The notes below the pieces were generated by a model. It was not told the origin of the DNA and did not search any database. It saw only the letters and a list, made by a program, of their open reading frames with translations. A DNA stretch of 64,000 bases from CAYJDG01 sp964368875 (lineage in GTDB: Bacteria > Pseudomonadota > Alphaproteobacteria > Micavibrionales > Micavibrionaceae). A program made the position numbers and the translations under genes. How positions within the stretch are numbered: the stretch's first letter is position 1; every line of letters begins with the position of its first letter. Location of the stretch: assembly GCA_964368875.1 (NCBI GenBank), contig CAYJDG010000001.1:1-64000 (forward strand). Direction: 5' to 3'. Shown here piece after piece: positions 34,385-42,604 of the stretch.

Positions 34385-34402
34385 TATACTACCAAAAGTA
34401 TA
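34385..34402. promoter_or_regulatory. Inverted repeat TATACT-N6-AGTATA in a divergent intergenic region
   Basis: Perfect 6-bp arms (34385-34390 and 34397-34402). TATACT resembles a -10 box on each strand, so it may be a pair of back-to-back -10 elements or an operator shared by the divergent genes at 33574-34335 and 34529-35221. No matching -35 is clear. Confidence 0.35.
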
Positions 34403-34528
34403 CACCGAAAGGATTAACGGTCGTTAGCAATTCGAAATAATTTGGGTAAAGTTTTAAGGATTAGGGAAATACACTGTCTAATGGGTTTCAGGATGGCATG
34501 CCAAGTTTAAGTTGGGTAGATTGACACA

Positions 34529-35221
34529 ATGAAAAATGAACGCGGCAATGTCCTCTTCCTTATCCTGATTGCAGTCGCACTTTTTGCCGCACTCTCTTAC
34601 GCCGTCACCCAGTCGACGCGCTCCGGCGGCGGCGATGCCAGCAACGAAAAATCAGTGACCGATGTAGCCGTTCTGCAACAGCAGGCAAACGGCATTCGCA
34701 CCGCGGCGATTATTCTTACATCAGCGCGCGGGGTGACTGCAGACACTCTCTTATTTGATCCACCCGCACAATTTTCCAGCCTGACCCCCGCTGAAATTGC
34801 CCGTGAAGTATTTCATCCCAACGGCGGCGGTGCCACGTATGTACAGGGATGGATTGTGACGTCGTCGTTCGAGGTTTCAGGAATTGGTCAGTCAAATCTC
34901 GGCAATCCATTGGTGACATCCGATATCGTTGCCGTGAAAGAAATCACTCTCGATCTTTGCCACAAAGTGAACGAGAAAATGGGGATCGTGATTGCCGATG
35001 CCCAGATGGATGCGGGGTTTGACCTGATTACGACCAATTTTGACGATAATATGGATCACATTCACCCCGGTATAAACGGCGGCGGTAATGGTAACTGGGG
35101 CATCCTCGGCAATATGGGCGGCCCCGTGCCGCTCGGGGCATATAATGACAAGCCGCAGGGTTGTTTTTATAACGGCGCGTCCGATATCTATCTTTATTAT
35201 GATGTCATCATCGAACGTTAA
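34529..35221 (+). CDS. Type IV pilin-like exported protein
   Basis: 230 residues. KNERGNVLFLILIAVALFAA resembles a prepilin N-terminus: a short charged leader with Gly, then one long hydrophobic helix, but without the classic Glu at +5. The soluble part is Gly/Asn-rich (GINGGGNGNWGILGNMGG) and has two cysteines far apart. It stands next to the Tad accessory genes and could be a minor pilin or surface protein. No named family recognised. Confidence 0.65.
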   Translation: MKNERGNVLFLILIAVALFAALSYAVTQSTRSGGGDASNEKSVTDVAVLQQQANGIRTAAIILTSARGVTADTLLFDPPAQFSSLTPAEIAREVFHPNGGGATYVQGWIVTSSFEVSGIGQSNLGNPLVTSDIVAVKEITLDLCHKVNEKMGIVIADAQMDAGFDLITTNFDDNMDHIHPGINGGGNGNWGILGNMGGPVPLGAYNDKPQGCFYNGASDIYLYYDVIIER

Positions 35222-35274
35222 ACGTTTGCGCAACCGTTATAGAGAAAGTTTCGAAGATTAAGCTCAGAACCACT

Positions 35275-36114
35275 TTGGCCATGATGGCAACGCTCCTGAC
35301 CACCGCTTGCGGCGCGGCGGGTTTTGCTGCCGTCAATTTGCCGGCAAAGCTGAGCGGCGAGGTCAAAGTTTATGAGGCCGCGTTCGGGCCGGATAAACTT
35401 CAGAAGCTTGATATTTATGTTCCCAAAAATCCGGCGGCGCGTCCGCTTGATGTCGTCGTCTTTTTATATGGCGGACGCTGGACGACGGGCACGCGGCAGG
35501 ACTATCGCTTCTTTGGTGACAAACTCGCGCGGCAGGGATTCATCGTCGTCATTCCAGACTACCGTAAATATCCGCAGGTTAAATTCCCGGTCTTCGCGCA
35601 GGATGCGGCAAAAGCCGTGGCATGGACCGCTGATCATATCGCTGACTATGGCGGCGACGCCGCGCATCTGCATCTTGCTGGCCATTCGTCCGGCGCGCAT
35701 ATCGCCGCGCTTCTGACCGCGGATCAATCCTATCTCAAAGCCGAAGGCAAAGACGCACACACTTTAATCCGCAGTTTCGTCGGCCTCGCTGGCCCTTATA
35801 ACTTCACCCCGGATGAACCCGATCTCAAGGACATGTTCGGGCCGCCGGAAAAATATCCTTTGATGCAGGTCAATACATTCATCAAAGGCAACGAAGCGCC
35901 GATGCTGCTGATGTATGGTCTCAAAGACGATCTGGTCGGCCCGTTCAACCACGAAAAACTCGCCGCAAAAATTGCTGAAACAGGCGGTCAGGTCGAGGTG
36001 AAAACCTACAAAGACCTCGACCACGTCGATATGATGAAGACGTTCACGTGGGTCGGGCCAAGCTCGACTGTGCTTGCGGATATGGTCGGTTTTTTCAGGA
36101 AAGCGGACAACTGA
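35275..36114 (+). CDS. Alpha/beta hydrolase, probable lipoprotein
   Basis: About 279 residues. The fold is the BD-FAE/carboxylesterase type: VVVFLYGGRWTTGTRQDYRF (oxyanion HGG variant YGG), VIPDYRKYPQVKFPVFAQDA, nucleophile elbow AGHSSGAH, and a late DLDHVDM with the His. A lipobox-like LTTAC occurs soon after the start. Only TTG 35275 or ATG 35281/35284 are ordinary starts, which leave the signal peptide without basic residues; see findings for a possible ATT start at 35257. Substrate unknown. Confidence 0.85.
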   Translation: MAMMATLLTTACGAAGFAAVNLPAKLSGEVKVYEAAFGPDKLQKLDIYVPKNPAARPLDVVVFLYGGRWTTGTRQDYRFFGDKLARQGFIVVIPDYRKYPQVKFPVFAQDAAKAVAWTADHIADYGGDAAHLHLAGHSSGAHIAALLTADQSYLKAEGKDAHTLIRSFVGLAGPYNFTPDEPDLKDMFGPPEKYPLMQVNTFIKGNEAPMLLMYGLKDDLVGPFNHEKLAAKIAETGGQVEVKTYKDLDHVDMMKTFTWVGPSSTVLADMVGFFRKADN

Positions 36115-36123
36115 GTTTGAAAA

Positions 36124-36198
36124 TGGTGCGCAATACAGGGATTGAACCTGTGACCCCTACGATGTCAACATAGTGCTCTACCGCTGAGCTAATTGCGC
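36124..36198 (-). tRNA. tRNA-Val (GAC)
   Basis: The minus strand folds as a full cloverleaf: acceptor GCGCAAT/ATTGCGC, D arm with AGCTCAGCGGTAGAGC, anticodon loop TTGACAT giving GAC (Val), T arm GGTTCAATCC, discriminator A and encoded CCA. It lies downstream of cpdR on the same strand. Confidence 0.96.
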
Positions 36199-36268
36199 GA
36201 TGGAGGCTGTTTTAGCCAGATTGGCTGAAATATGCAAGCCCGCGCTGAAAACCCCTTTAAATAGTGGT

Positions 36269-36637
36269 TTAACTCGCCAGAAGCTCATTAACCTGCGTGA
36301 CCAGGTCGTTGAGGTGGAAGGGTTTTGAGAGGACACGGGCGTGGGGTGCGGCCATGGCGGTCTGGCCGATGGCGACGGCGGCGAAGCCGGTGATAAACAT
36401 GACTTTGAGATCGGGATAGAGGGCGGTCGCTTTCTGCGACAGCTCGATGCCATCCATACCGGGCATAACAATATCGGCGAGGAGCATATCAAACTCCTCG
36501 GCGTCATCGCCCTGCAACGCCTCCATGGCGAGCAAGCCGTCGGCACAGGGGGTTACTCTGTGCCCGGCCTTCTCCAGCGCCAGGGTTAAAAACTGGCGCA
36601 TGGAGTCGTCATCTTCTGCAAGCAGGATAGTGGCCAT
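36269..36637 (-). CDS. cpdR: CpdR-like single-domain response regulator
   Basis: 122 residues, receiver only: ILLAEDDDSMRQFLTLALEK, phospho-acceptor in LLADIVMPGMDGIEL, KVMFITGFAAVAIGQ and VLSKPFHLNDLV. These blocks match CpdR, which in Caulobacter is dephosphorylated to bring ClpXP and its substrates to the pole and so controls the cell cycle. No output domain is present, as expected. It starts next to ohr on the same strand and is followed by tRNA-Val. Confidence 0.9.
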   Translation of the reverse strand: MATILLAEDDDSMRQFLTLALEKAGHRVTPCADGLLAMEALQGDDAEEFDMLLADIVMPGMDGIELSQKATALYPDLKVMFITGFAAVAIGQTAMAAPHARVLSKPFHLNDLVTQVNELLAS

Positions 36638-36642
36638 GAAAA

Positions 36643-37068
36643 TTACGCGGCCTTCGCAACACTCTGGCCATTGGCCTGAAGTGTAACAGTGATATTGCCA
36701 CGGGTTGCCTTGGAGTACGGGCAGACCTGATGCGCGTCTTCAACCAGTTTCTGCGCGGCGGCCTGATCGAGGTTTGGCAGGGCGACATTCAGCGTCACGC
36801 TGAGTGAAAAGCCGGTGTCGTCCTTATTGAGGTCCACATCGGCTTTGACTTCGACGGCACCGAAATCAAGTTTCTGCAGCTTGGCAACATGCTGAACGGC
36901 GCTGCCGAAGCAGGCGGCATAGCCTGCGGCAAACAGCTGTTCCGGGTTGGTGCCAAGTTTGCCTGAACCGGGTGCGGACAGATCGAACGAAACGACCTTG
37001 TCATCAGTTTCAGTATGACCATCGCGGCCACCAACGGCTGTGGCATGTGCTGTGTAAATTTTTGGCAT
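36643..37068 (-). CDS. ohr: Organic hydroperoxide resistance protein (Ohr/OsmC family)
   Basis: 141 residues from the ATG at 37068, which follows AAGGAG; the frame is open further upstream but lacks homology. Both catalytic cysteines are in place: FAAGYAACFGSAVQHVA and VCPYSKATRGNI. GTNPEQLFAAGYAACF is the Ohr signature. It reduces organic hydroperoxides with thiol help in the cytoplasm. No OhrR-type regulator gene is adjacent. Confidence 0.94.
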   Translation of the reverse strand: MPKIYTAHATAVGGRDGHTETDDKVVSFDLSAPGSGKLGTNPEQLFAAGYAACFGSAVQHVAKLQKLDFGAVEVKADVDLNKDDTGFSLSVTLNVALPNLDQAAAQKLVEDAHQVCPYSKATRGNITVTLQANGQSVAKAA

Positions 37069-37132
37069 ATGAAATCTCCTTCTTTTAGCTGTGGTGACTA
37101 ACCTAGTCTGCACCCCGCGTGCAGGCAATGGC

Positions 37133-38164
37133 CTATTTGCGAACAAGTCCAGCCAAAAACTGGCGGGCGGCATGGTCCCATGTGTAATGTTCACTTATAT
37201 ACGCGGCACGGTCAGCTGCGGTTCCGGGGGAGTTTAAGGCACGGCGCAGGGCCTGTGTGAAATCTTCATCCAGCGCGCCCATAAAGTCCTGATCGATTAT
37301 ATCGCGTGGGCCCATCACCGGGGCAGCGGCAACCGGCAGCCCGGAGGCGAGGGCTTCGAGCAGAACGACTCCGAAGGTTTCGGTGCGTGAGGGAAAGGCA
37401 AAGACATCGCCCGAGCGGTAACAGGCGGCGAGAGCTCCGCCTTCCTGCAATCCGACAAAGTTGACCTGCGGATATTTTTTACGCAATTGCGCGAGGGCAG
37501 GACCATCGCCGACGACAGCTTTCGCACCGTGCCAGTCTGCATCGAGAAAGGTTTCGATATTTTTTTCGATCGCCACGCGCCCGACATAGAGTGCGATAGG
37601 CCGTTTCAGATCACTGAACATGGTTTGTGCTCCGGGCGCGAAGAGAGCAGCATCAACACCCCGGCTAAGACGATGGAATGGTCCGTTGTAGCCTTGATCG
37701 CGCAAATGGGTTTCGAGGCTACTGCTGACGACCATCACGGCGCGGGACGGCGAATGAAATTTTCTCAGCGAGTGGATAGCGACGCGTCTGACAAAATTTG
37801 CCAAGGCAGGCCAGCTTATGCGGCGGGCGAGGTATTCAGGGAACTGCGTATGGTAGCAAGTGGTGAAGGGGATGTTCCGTTGCAGACAATACCTGCGCGC
37901 CGCGCGGCCAAGTGGGCCTTCGGTGGCGATATGAATGGCGTCGGCAGCCTCTGCTTCTATAAGGGCTGGTAGGCTCCAGCGCGCGAACACGGCGAGGCGG
38001 ATTTCAGGATAAGTCGGAGCCGGAAGGGTGAAGCGAAAGCGCGCCGGGCCGAGCACACTGAAGCTATGGCCCATTTTTTCAAGTTCCCGCCCCAGATTTT
38101 GATACGTTCTGACAACCCCGTTGATCTGGGGCAGCCACGCATCGCTGATACAAAGGATTTTCAT
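37133..38164 (-). CDS. GT4 family glycosyltransferase
   Basis: 343 residues with the start at ATG 38164 (the upstream open frame is the antisense of the next gene). It is a GT-B fold enzyme: ISDAWLPQINGVVRTYQNLG at the N-terminus and the donor-site pattern RTETFGVVLLEALASGLPV with the E-x7-E Glu residues near the C-terminus. It resembles alpha-mannosyl/sulfoquinovosyl transferases of the MgtA group that glycosylate lipids, but the sugar and acceptor cannot be told. It diverges from the secreted protein at 38235. Confidence 0.9.
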   Translation of the reverse strand: MKILCISDAWLPQINGVVRTYQNLGRELEKMGHSFSVLGPARFRFTLPAPTYPEIRLAVFARWSLPALIEAEAADAIHIATEGPLGRAARRYCLQRNIPFTTCYHTQFPEYLARRISWPALANFVRRVAIHSLRKFHSPSRAVMVVSSSLETHLRDQGYNGPFHRLSRGVDAALFAPGAQTMFSDLKRPIALYVGRVAIEKNIETFLDADWHGAKAVVGDGPALAQLRKKYPQVNFVGLQEGGALAACYRSGDVFAFPSRTETFGVVLLEALASGLPVAAAPVMGPRDIIDQDFMGALDEDFTQALRRALNSPGTAADRAAYISEHYTWDHAARQFLAGLVRK

Positions 38165-38234
38165 GTCAGCTTGCAACTTGCCTGAAGCGGTTAAATCTTT
38201 ATGCTTAAGGGGTATTCTAGGAAACGGGCGCAAG

Positions 38235-39662
38235 ATGACAAGACATGATTTCTTTCTGGCGGTTTTGCTGAGTGTTAGCGCGCTGTCCATAAGCCATCCG
38301 GCTATTGCGCAGCAACGGGACGCTGCCACGCCTGCCGTCACGACATCACCCCCTGCGCCTACTACGGCGGCCCCTGAGCCAATCGAAGTGGCTCCGCCTG
38401 AGCCCGTGTCCTGCGACCTGATCGAAGATGCAATCATTCCGCTGCGTCCGCCGACATTCAATGGCATGATTGAGTGGCGCAAGGTGATCGGTCTTGAAGG
38501 GGTCGATCGATTGGCTGAGATGCTGCCGCTGGCCGATGGTGGTGTGATCGCGCTTGGTGAAAGTCGCGTTTATACCCGTGCGTCCGGTCTGCGAGCCACG
38601 CAGTTGTACGTGATCCGTCTTGATGTTTCAGGCAAGCCGCTTTTTGACAAGCGCATCGATATAAAGGGCCTCGTCAGCGTCGCGGGCGGAATTATTTTCA
38701 AAGATAAAATCATTGTCCTGTCTCAGGTCGAAGACGATAAAAAGAAGCAGAGTACCCGGATTGATTTCCTTGATGGCGCAGCTGCAATCAAGGCAACCTA
38801 TACCATCGATAATCCTGCAGCCGATGTGCTGGCCGGGGATGTGGTGATGAATGCCGATGCAACATCAATGACGATTGCCGCGATGATGGGTGATCCGAAG
38901 CTGAAGGATACGACGTATACCGTTCTTTATCGCATGGGCCTTGATGGGAAAATTCTCGACAAGCGTGAATACCTGCCCGGTGTATCGACGCGGATCGAAC
39001 GGTTGCAGCGCCTGAGCAATGGTTTTCTGATCGGGGCCGGACGCATGCGCGTTGATGCGCAGCGTGAAGCAGGATGGCTATTGCTCATCAGCAAACAGGG
39101 TGATCTCGTTATCCAGCGGCCATACCCGCGCGGCGGTCAGGCGCAGTTAAAAAAAATCGTCGATGACCGGGCCGGGGGGTATTATGCGCTGGGTGAAGCT
39201 ATTCCCGCTGATGGCGGCTACCGTGCTGCATGGATCATGCATCTCAACGGCAGCGGGAATGTTATCTGGCAGAGATTCTTAAGCGGAAAATATCGCTACA
39301 GTGCCGCCGATCTGACATTGCAGAAAGATGGCCGCCTGATGATCCTGATGGCGGGGCGTCCGGGCGCGGAAGGCGGACGTGAGCATGCCCGTATCATTAC
39401 TATGTCATCGATTGGCACGATTCTGTTTGACGAGGCGTACATCGAAGGCTCGAATGCGCTGCCAGTGCGGCTGATCGAACACACCATCACCAAACAGCGG
39501 CTGCTGGCTGGCTATGCGCAAACCGGGTTCGATGATTACGGTGTGCCAGGTGACCAGAAATTAATCACCTATGATGTGTGGCTCTCCGGCCTCACCAAAT
39601 TGCCTCCGTATATCGATCCGTGCAAACCCACCTTGCAGGAATCGCTGGACGACAATCAATGA
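38235..39662 (+). CDS. Secreted protein of unknown function, possible beta-propeller
   Basis: 475 residues. The ATG at 38235 gives a signal peptide ending SHPAIAQQ; a Pro/Thr/Ala linker follows. The body has spaced repeats of the type VIALGESRVYTRASGLRATQ, GFLIGAGRMRVDAQREAGWL, GYYALGEAIPADGGYRAAWI and LMILMAGRPGAEGGREHARI, roughly 60-70 residues apart, which suggests blades of a beta-propeller. Two cysteines flank the domain (SCDLIED; DPCKPT). No family recognised. Its stop overlaps the rluD start, so both are on one transcript. Confidence 0.75.
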   Translation: MTRHDFFLAVLLSVSALSISHPAIAQQRDAATPAVTTSPPAPTTAAPEPIEVAPPEPVSCDLIEDAIIPLRPPTFNGMIEWRKVIGLEGVDRLAEMLPLADGGVIALGESRVYTRASGLRATQLYVIRLDVSGKPLFDKRIDIKGLVSVAGGIIFKDKIIVLSQVEDDKKKQSTRIDFLDGAAAIKATYTIDNPAADVLAGDVVMNADATSMTIAAMMGDPKLKDTTYTVLYRMGLDGKILDKREYLPGVSTRIERLQRLSNGFLIGAGRMRVDAQREAGWLLLISKQGDLVIQRPYPRGGQAQLKKIVDDRAGGYYALGEAIPADGGYRAAWIMHLNGSGNVIWQRFLSGKYRYSAADLTLQKDGRLMILMAGRPGAEGGREHARIITMSSIGTILFDEAYIEGSNALPVRLIEHTITKQRLLAGYAQTGFDDYGVPGDQKLITYDVWLSGLTKLPPYIDPCKPTLQESLDDNQ

Positions 39663-40642
39663 GTGACGAAACCGACGTTCTGCGCGTCACCGTACCGCCC
39701 GAGGCCGCCGGTGAGCGGCTGGATAAAGCTCTGGTCGGCCTTTGTCCGGGCTTTTCGCGTTCGCGTTTGCAGGGTCTGATCGCAGCGGGCGAGCTTTATT
39801 TGAATGGAACGCCCTGTGACAACAGTGCCCGCAAGGTCAAGGCGGGTGACCAGATTTTACTGGCGCTCCCCGATCTTGAGCAAGCCGATCCGCAGCCGCA
39901 GGATATTCCACTCGATATTGTGTTTGAGGACGAGCATTTGCTGGTCATCAATAAAGCCGCGGGCATGGTCGTGCACCCGGCTGCCGGAAATCCTGATGGC
40001 ACGCTCGTGAACGCGCTGCTCTTTCATTGTGGCGACAGTTTATCGGGGATCAATGGCGTCAAACGTCCGGGGATCGTGCACCGTCTCGATAAGGATACGA
40101 GCGGGCTGATGATCGTTGCCAAAAATGACCATGCGCATCATGCGCTCTCGGCGCAGTTGCAAGACCGTAGCCTGTCGCGCCTTTATCTCGCGCTGGTCAT
40201 GGGCGTGCCGTTGCCACCACAAGGTACGATTGAAACCTTGATGGGCCGCCACCCGACCAATCGTCTGCGCATGGCGGTGGTAAAAAAGGGCGGCAAGGAC
40301 GCGATTACTCATTATAAAGTGCGGCAGGCTTTTCATGAGACGCTCGCATTGGTAGAATGCCGTCTGGCGACAGGGCGCACCCACCAGATCCGCGTGCACA
40401 TGGAGAGCATCGGCCATCCCCTGATCGGCGATCCTTTATACGGACCGCAACCAACCATTCTGCAGGCACGGTTGCGCAAAGGCGGCTATGTGGGCGAGGG
40501 GGCAGCCGCACTCGCCGCGTTTCACCGCCAGGCACTTCATGCCGCTGAAATCAAATTCATTCATCCGCATAGCTTGGAAACCCTTACTTTTTCGGCCCCA
40601 CTGCCGCCTGACTTTGAAAATATTATGGCCTTATCCCATTGA
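39659..40642 (+). CDS. rluD: 23S rRNA pseudouridine synthase RluD family
   Basis: 327 residues starting at ATG 39659, overlapping the upstream TGA (ATGA). An S4 RNA-binding domain (GERLDKALVGLCPGFSRSRL) is followed by the RluA-family core with catalytic Asp in IVHRLDKDTSGLMIVAKN, and GRTHQIRVHMESIGHPLIGD. RluD modifies U1911/1915/1917 of helix 69; RluC is a less likely alternative. Confidence 0.94.
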   Translation: MSDETDVLRVTVPPEAAGERLDKALVGLCPGFSRSRLQGLIAAGELYLNGTPCDNSARKVKAGDQILLALPDLEQADPQPQDIPLDIVFEDEHLLVINKAAGMVVHPAAGNPDGTLVNALLFHCGDSLSGINGVKRPGIVHRLDKDTSGLMIVAKNDHAHHALSAQLQDRSLSRLYLALVMGVPLPPQGTIETLMGRHPTNRLRMAVVKKGGKDAITHYKVRQAFHETLALVECRLATGRTHQIRVHMESIGHPLIGDPLYGPQPTILQARLRKGGYVGEGAAALAAFHRQALHAAEIKFIHPHSLETLTFSAPLPPDFENIMALSH

Positions 40643-40689
40643 AAAATAATGATATCTTATTCTACTTAATTGCGTTATGAAAATATATA

Positions 40690-40718
40690 TTGAACATGTC
40701 TAAAATTTTATGTAAATT
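40690..40718 (+). promoter_or_regulatory. Candidate promoter of the small RNA
   Basis: TTGAAC (40690-40695), 17-base spacer, TAAATT (40713-40718) in AT-rich DNA after rluD. It would start transcription near 40725-40730 and read into a structured stretch that ends in a terminator. Confidence 0.4.
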
Positions 40719-40724
40719 ATAAGT

Positions 40725-40866
40725 ATAGGCCCTTGAATGAAGGCTGACCGCCAAAAATAAGGAAAAAGGCACCGACAAGTTTCAGTCAGCGAGTTTAGAG
40801 TTCTCCATTTTACGTTCCATTCTGGTACCCGTAACTTCAAAGCCGCCCGCAAGGGTGGTTTTTTTT
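40725..40866 (+). ncRNA. Candidate structured small RNA or leader
   Basis: About 140 bases without a coding frame. Visible stems: CCTT/AAGG around GAATG (40731-40743), GCTGAC (40744-40749) with GTCAGC (40785-40790), TTACG (40810-40814) with CGTAA (40830-40834), and a final GNRA-loop terminator with eight T. A promoter-like pair sits just upstream and a separate promoter-like pair follows before the dehydrogenase, so it may be independently transcribed. No known RNA family recognised. Confidence 0.4.
40843..40866 (+). terminator. Intrinsic terminator upstream of the dehydrogenase gene
   Basis: CCGCCC (40843-40848), GCAA tetraloop, GGGTGG (40853-40858) and eight T. It ends either the rluD transcript or the small RNA. 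Confidence 0.8.
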
Positions 40867-40879
40867 ATCCGAATATTCC

Positions 40880-40909
40880 TTGACCTGCCTAGTCCGAGTG
40901 CTTTTTATA
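40880..40909 (+). promoter_or_regulatory. Candidate promoter of the dehydrogenase gene
   Basis: TTGACC (40880-40885), 18-base spacer, TTTATA (40904-40909), ending 17 bases before the ATG at 40927. The -35 is close to consensus; the short leader leaves just the ribosome site. Confidence 0.45.
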
Positions 40910-40926
40910 GCCGATCACAAGGATTT

Positions 40927-42063
40927 ATGATGCTTAAAAGCCAGTTGCTCGATGTCTCCGCCCATCCAAGTTTTGACGGGCATGAAAAAGTCGTTCATTT
41001 CCAGGATGACGCAGTTGGCCTGAACGCGATTATTGCCGTTCATAACAGCAACCTTGGTCCTGCCCTTGGCGGGTCGCGGTTTTTCTCCTATGGCAGTTTT
41101 GAAGACGGTGTCACCGATGTCCTGCGCCTGTCGCGCGGCATGACGTATAAATCGTCGCTGGCCGGCCTGCCGCTTGGTGGTGGCAAGGCTGTCATTATCG
41201 GTAATCCGCGCGCCATTAAAACCGAAGCCTTGATGGAAAGTTTTGGCGAGGCGGTCGAGTCCCTGAAAGGTCTTTACGTTACCGCAGAAGATGTCGGTAC
41301 CAACGAACACGACATGATCGCGATTTCACGCAAGACCATGCATGTAACCGGCCTGCTACCCTTGAAAGAGGGTGAAGAGGGCGTCAGCGGCAACCCGTCG
41401 CCGATTACGTCGCTTGGCTGTTTCTATGGCATCAAGGCCTGTGCGAAAGAACGCTATGGCACCACTGATCTGACCGGGCGCACCGTTGCCATTCAGGGTA
41501 TGGGTGCGGTTGGGTATGCGCTTGCCGAATATCTGGTTGAGGCGGGGGCAAAGCTGATCGTGGCTGATGTTCACGAAGATGCACTGAACCGCGCCAAAGC
41601 TCAATTCGGGGAGCGGGTCCAGGTGCTCGATCCGTCCATGATCCTGTCGGCCAAGGCTGACATTCTCGCGCCGTGTGCGCTGGGGGCTATTCTCAATGAC
41701 CGGACCATTCCCGGTTTGCAGGTCGATATCATCGCTGGCGCGGCCAACAACCAGCTCGCTGAAAAGAAACATGATGCGATGCTGAAAGAGATGAACATTC
41801 TTTATGCGCCTGATTACGCCATCAACTCAGGCGGCGTGACGAGTGTTGGCTATGAGTATTACTGGCGCGTCGGCAAAAACCCATTCGGCAAACCGCTGAC
41901 CATGGACACCATGATCACGCATGTGAAGAATATCGAAGAAATCCTGCTCAGTGTATTTGCGATTGCGCGCGGGAAAGGCATTCCAACCGGGGAGGCCGCT
42001 GATCAACTGGCCGAGGAAATCTTCCGCGCTATCCCGCAAACGGCGGTTTCCGGCAACTCCTGA
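40927..42063 (+). CDS. Glu/Leu/Phe/Val dehydrogenase family protein (leucine dehydrogenase-like)
   Basis: 378 residues. ATG 40927 follows AAGGA; a second ATG at 40930 has better spacing. The N-terminal domain has HNSNLGPALGGSRFF and LAGLPLGGGKAVIIG with the catalytic Lys; the NAD-binding domain has VAIQGMGAVGYALAEYLVEA; GAANNQLA and YAPDYAINSGGV follow. Leucine/phenylalanine/valine dehydrogenases oxidatively deaminate branched or aromatic amino acids. The length fits this subgroup rather than glutamate dehydrogenase. Confidence 0.93.
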   Translation: MMLKSQLLDVSAHPSFDGHEKVVHFQDDAVGLNAIIAVHNSNLGPALGGSRFFSYGSFEDGVTDVLRLSRGMTYKSSLAGLPLGGGKAVIIGNPRAIKTEALMESFGEAVESLKGLYVTAEDVGTNEHDMIAISRKTMHVTGLLPLKEGEEGVSGNPSPITSLGCFYGIKACAKERYGTTDLTGRTVAIQGMGAVGYALAEYLVEAGAKLIVADVHEDALNRAKAQFGERVQVLDPSMILSAKADILAPCALGAILNDRTIPGLQVDIIAGAANNQLAEKKHDAMLKEMNILYAPDYAINSGGVTSVGYEYYWRVGKNPFGKPLTMDTMITHVKNIEEILLSVFAIARGKGIPTGEAADQLAEEIFRAIPQTAVSGNS

Positions 42064-42070
42064 TTGTATA

Positions 42071-42094
42071 TAAGATAACGGTAATATTATCTTA
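42071..42094. repeat. Inverted repeat TAAGATAA/TTATCTTA
   Basis: Perfect 8-bp arms (42071-42078 and 42087-42094) with an 8-base spacer, between the dehydrogenase stop and the first CheY-like gene. AT-rich and without a T-run, so more like an operator than a terminator. Confidence 0.45.
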
Positions 42095-42120
42095 AGCTTG
42101 GTTTGCTATCATGTGACTGG

Positions 42121-42528
42121 ATGGCAACGGCAGAACCACATAAATACCGCGACCTTAAAATCCTTCTGGTAGAAGATCAGCCAGACGTGCGGGAAACCAT
42201 ACGCAATACGCTCCGCTCTATCGGTGTCGGTCATATCTTTGAGGCCGAGAATGGCAGCGAAGCCATCGAGATGCTCCATTCCATCAACGATTTTGCCGAC
42301 ATCATTATCTGCGACTGGAACATGCCCAAAACGAGCGGGCTGGATGTTTTGCGTGAGGTGCGGATCAGTCACCCGGAGCTACCCTTCCTGATGGTCACCG
42401 GGCGCGATGATATTCAATCGGTGCGCGAGGCGCGCGATGAAGGTGTAACAGCCTATATCCGCAAACCGTTCTCTGCCAACGAGATCGAAGCCAAGATCCG
42501 CATCATGAGCAGCAGCTGCCCATTCTAG
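42121..42528 (+). CDS. CheY-like single-domain response regulator (copy 1)
   Basis: 135 residues, receiver domain only: LKILLVEDQPDVRETIRNTL, phospho-acceptor Asp in IIICDWNMPKTSGLDVL, LPFLMVTGRD and the conserved Lys in AYIRKPFSANEI. No output domain, so it works by protein contact. The neighbour at 42605 is clearly a paralogue. ATG 42121 is taken as start because it begins just before the conserved region; a TTG at 42103 is possible. Confidence 0.9.
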   Translation: MATAEPHKYRDLKILLVEDQPDVRETIRNTLRSIGVGHIFEAENGSEAIEMLHSINDFADIIICDWNMPKTSGLDVLREVRISHPELPFLMVTGRDDIQSVREARDEGVTAYIRKPFSANEIEAKIRIMSSSCPF

Positions 42529-42574
42529 GGCCTTTCATACGCATGTATGTGCTCATCTTCTCTTAAATATCTCG

Positions 42575-42601
42575 GTCTATCCTCAGGCTGTAAGGATAGA
42601 C
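42575..42601 (+). promoter_or_regulatory. 9-bp inverted repeat covering the ribosome site of the second CheY-like gene
   Basis: GTCTATCCT (42575-42583) and AGGATAGAC (42593-42601) are perfect arms with a 9-base spacer, ending three bases before the ATG at 42605. The AAGGA ribosome site lies in the right arm, so the mRNA hairpin would hide it. It may instead be a DNA operator. Confidence 0.6.
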
Positions 42602-42604
42602 ATC

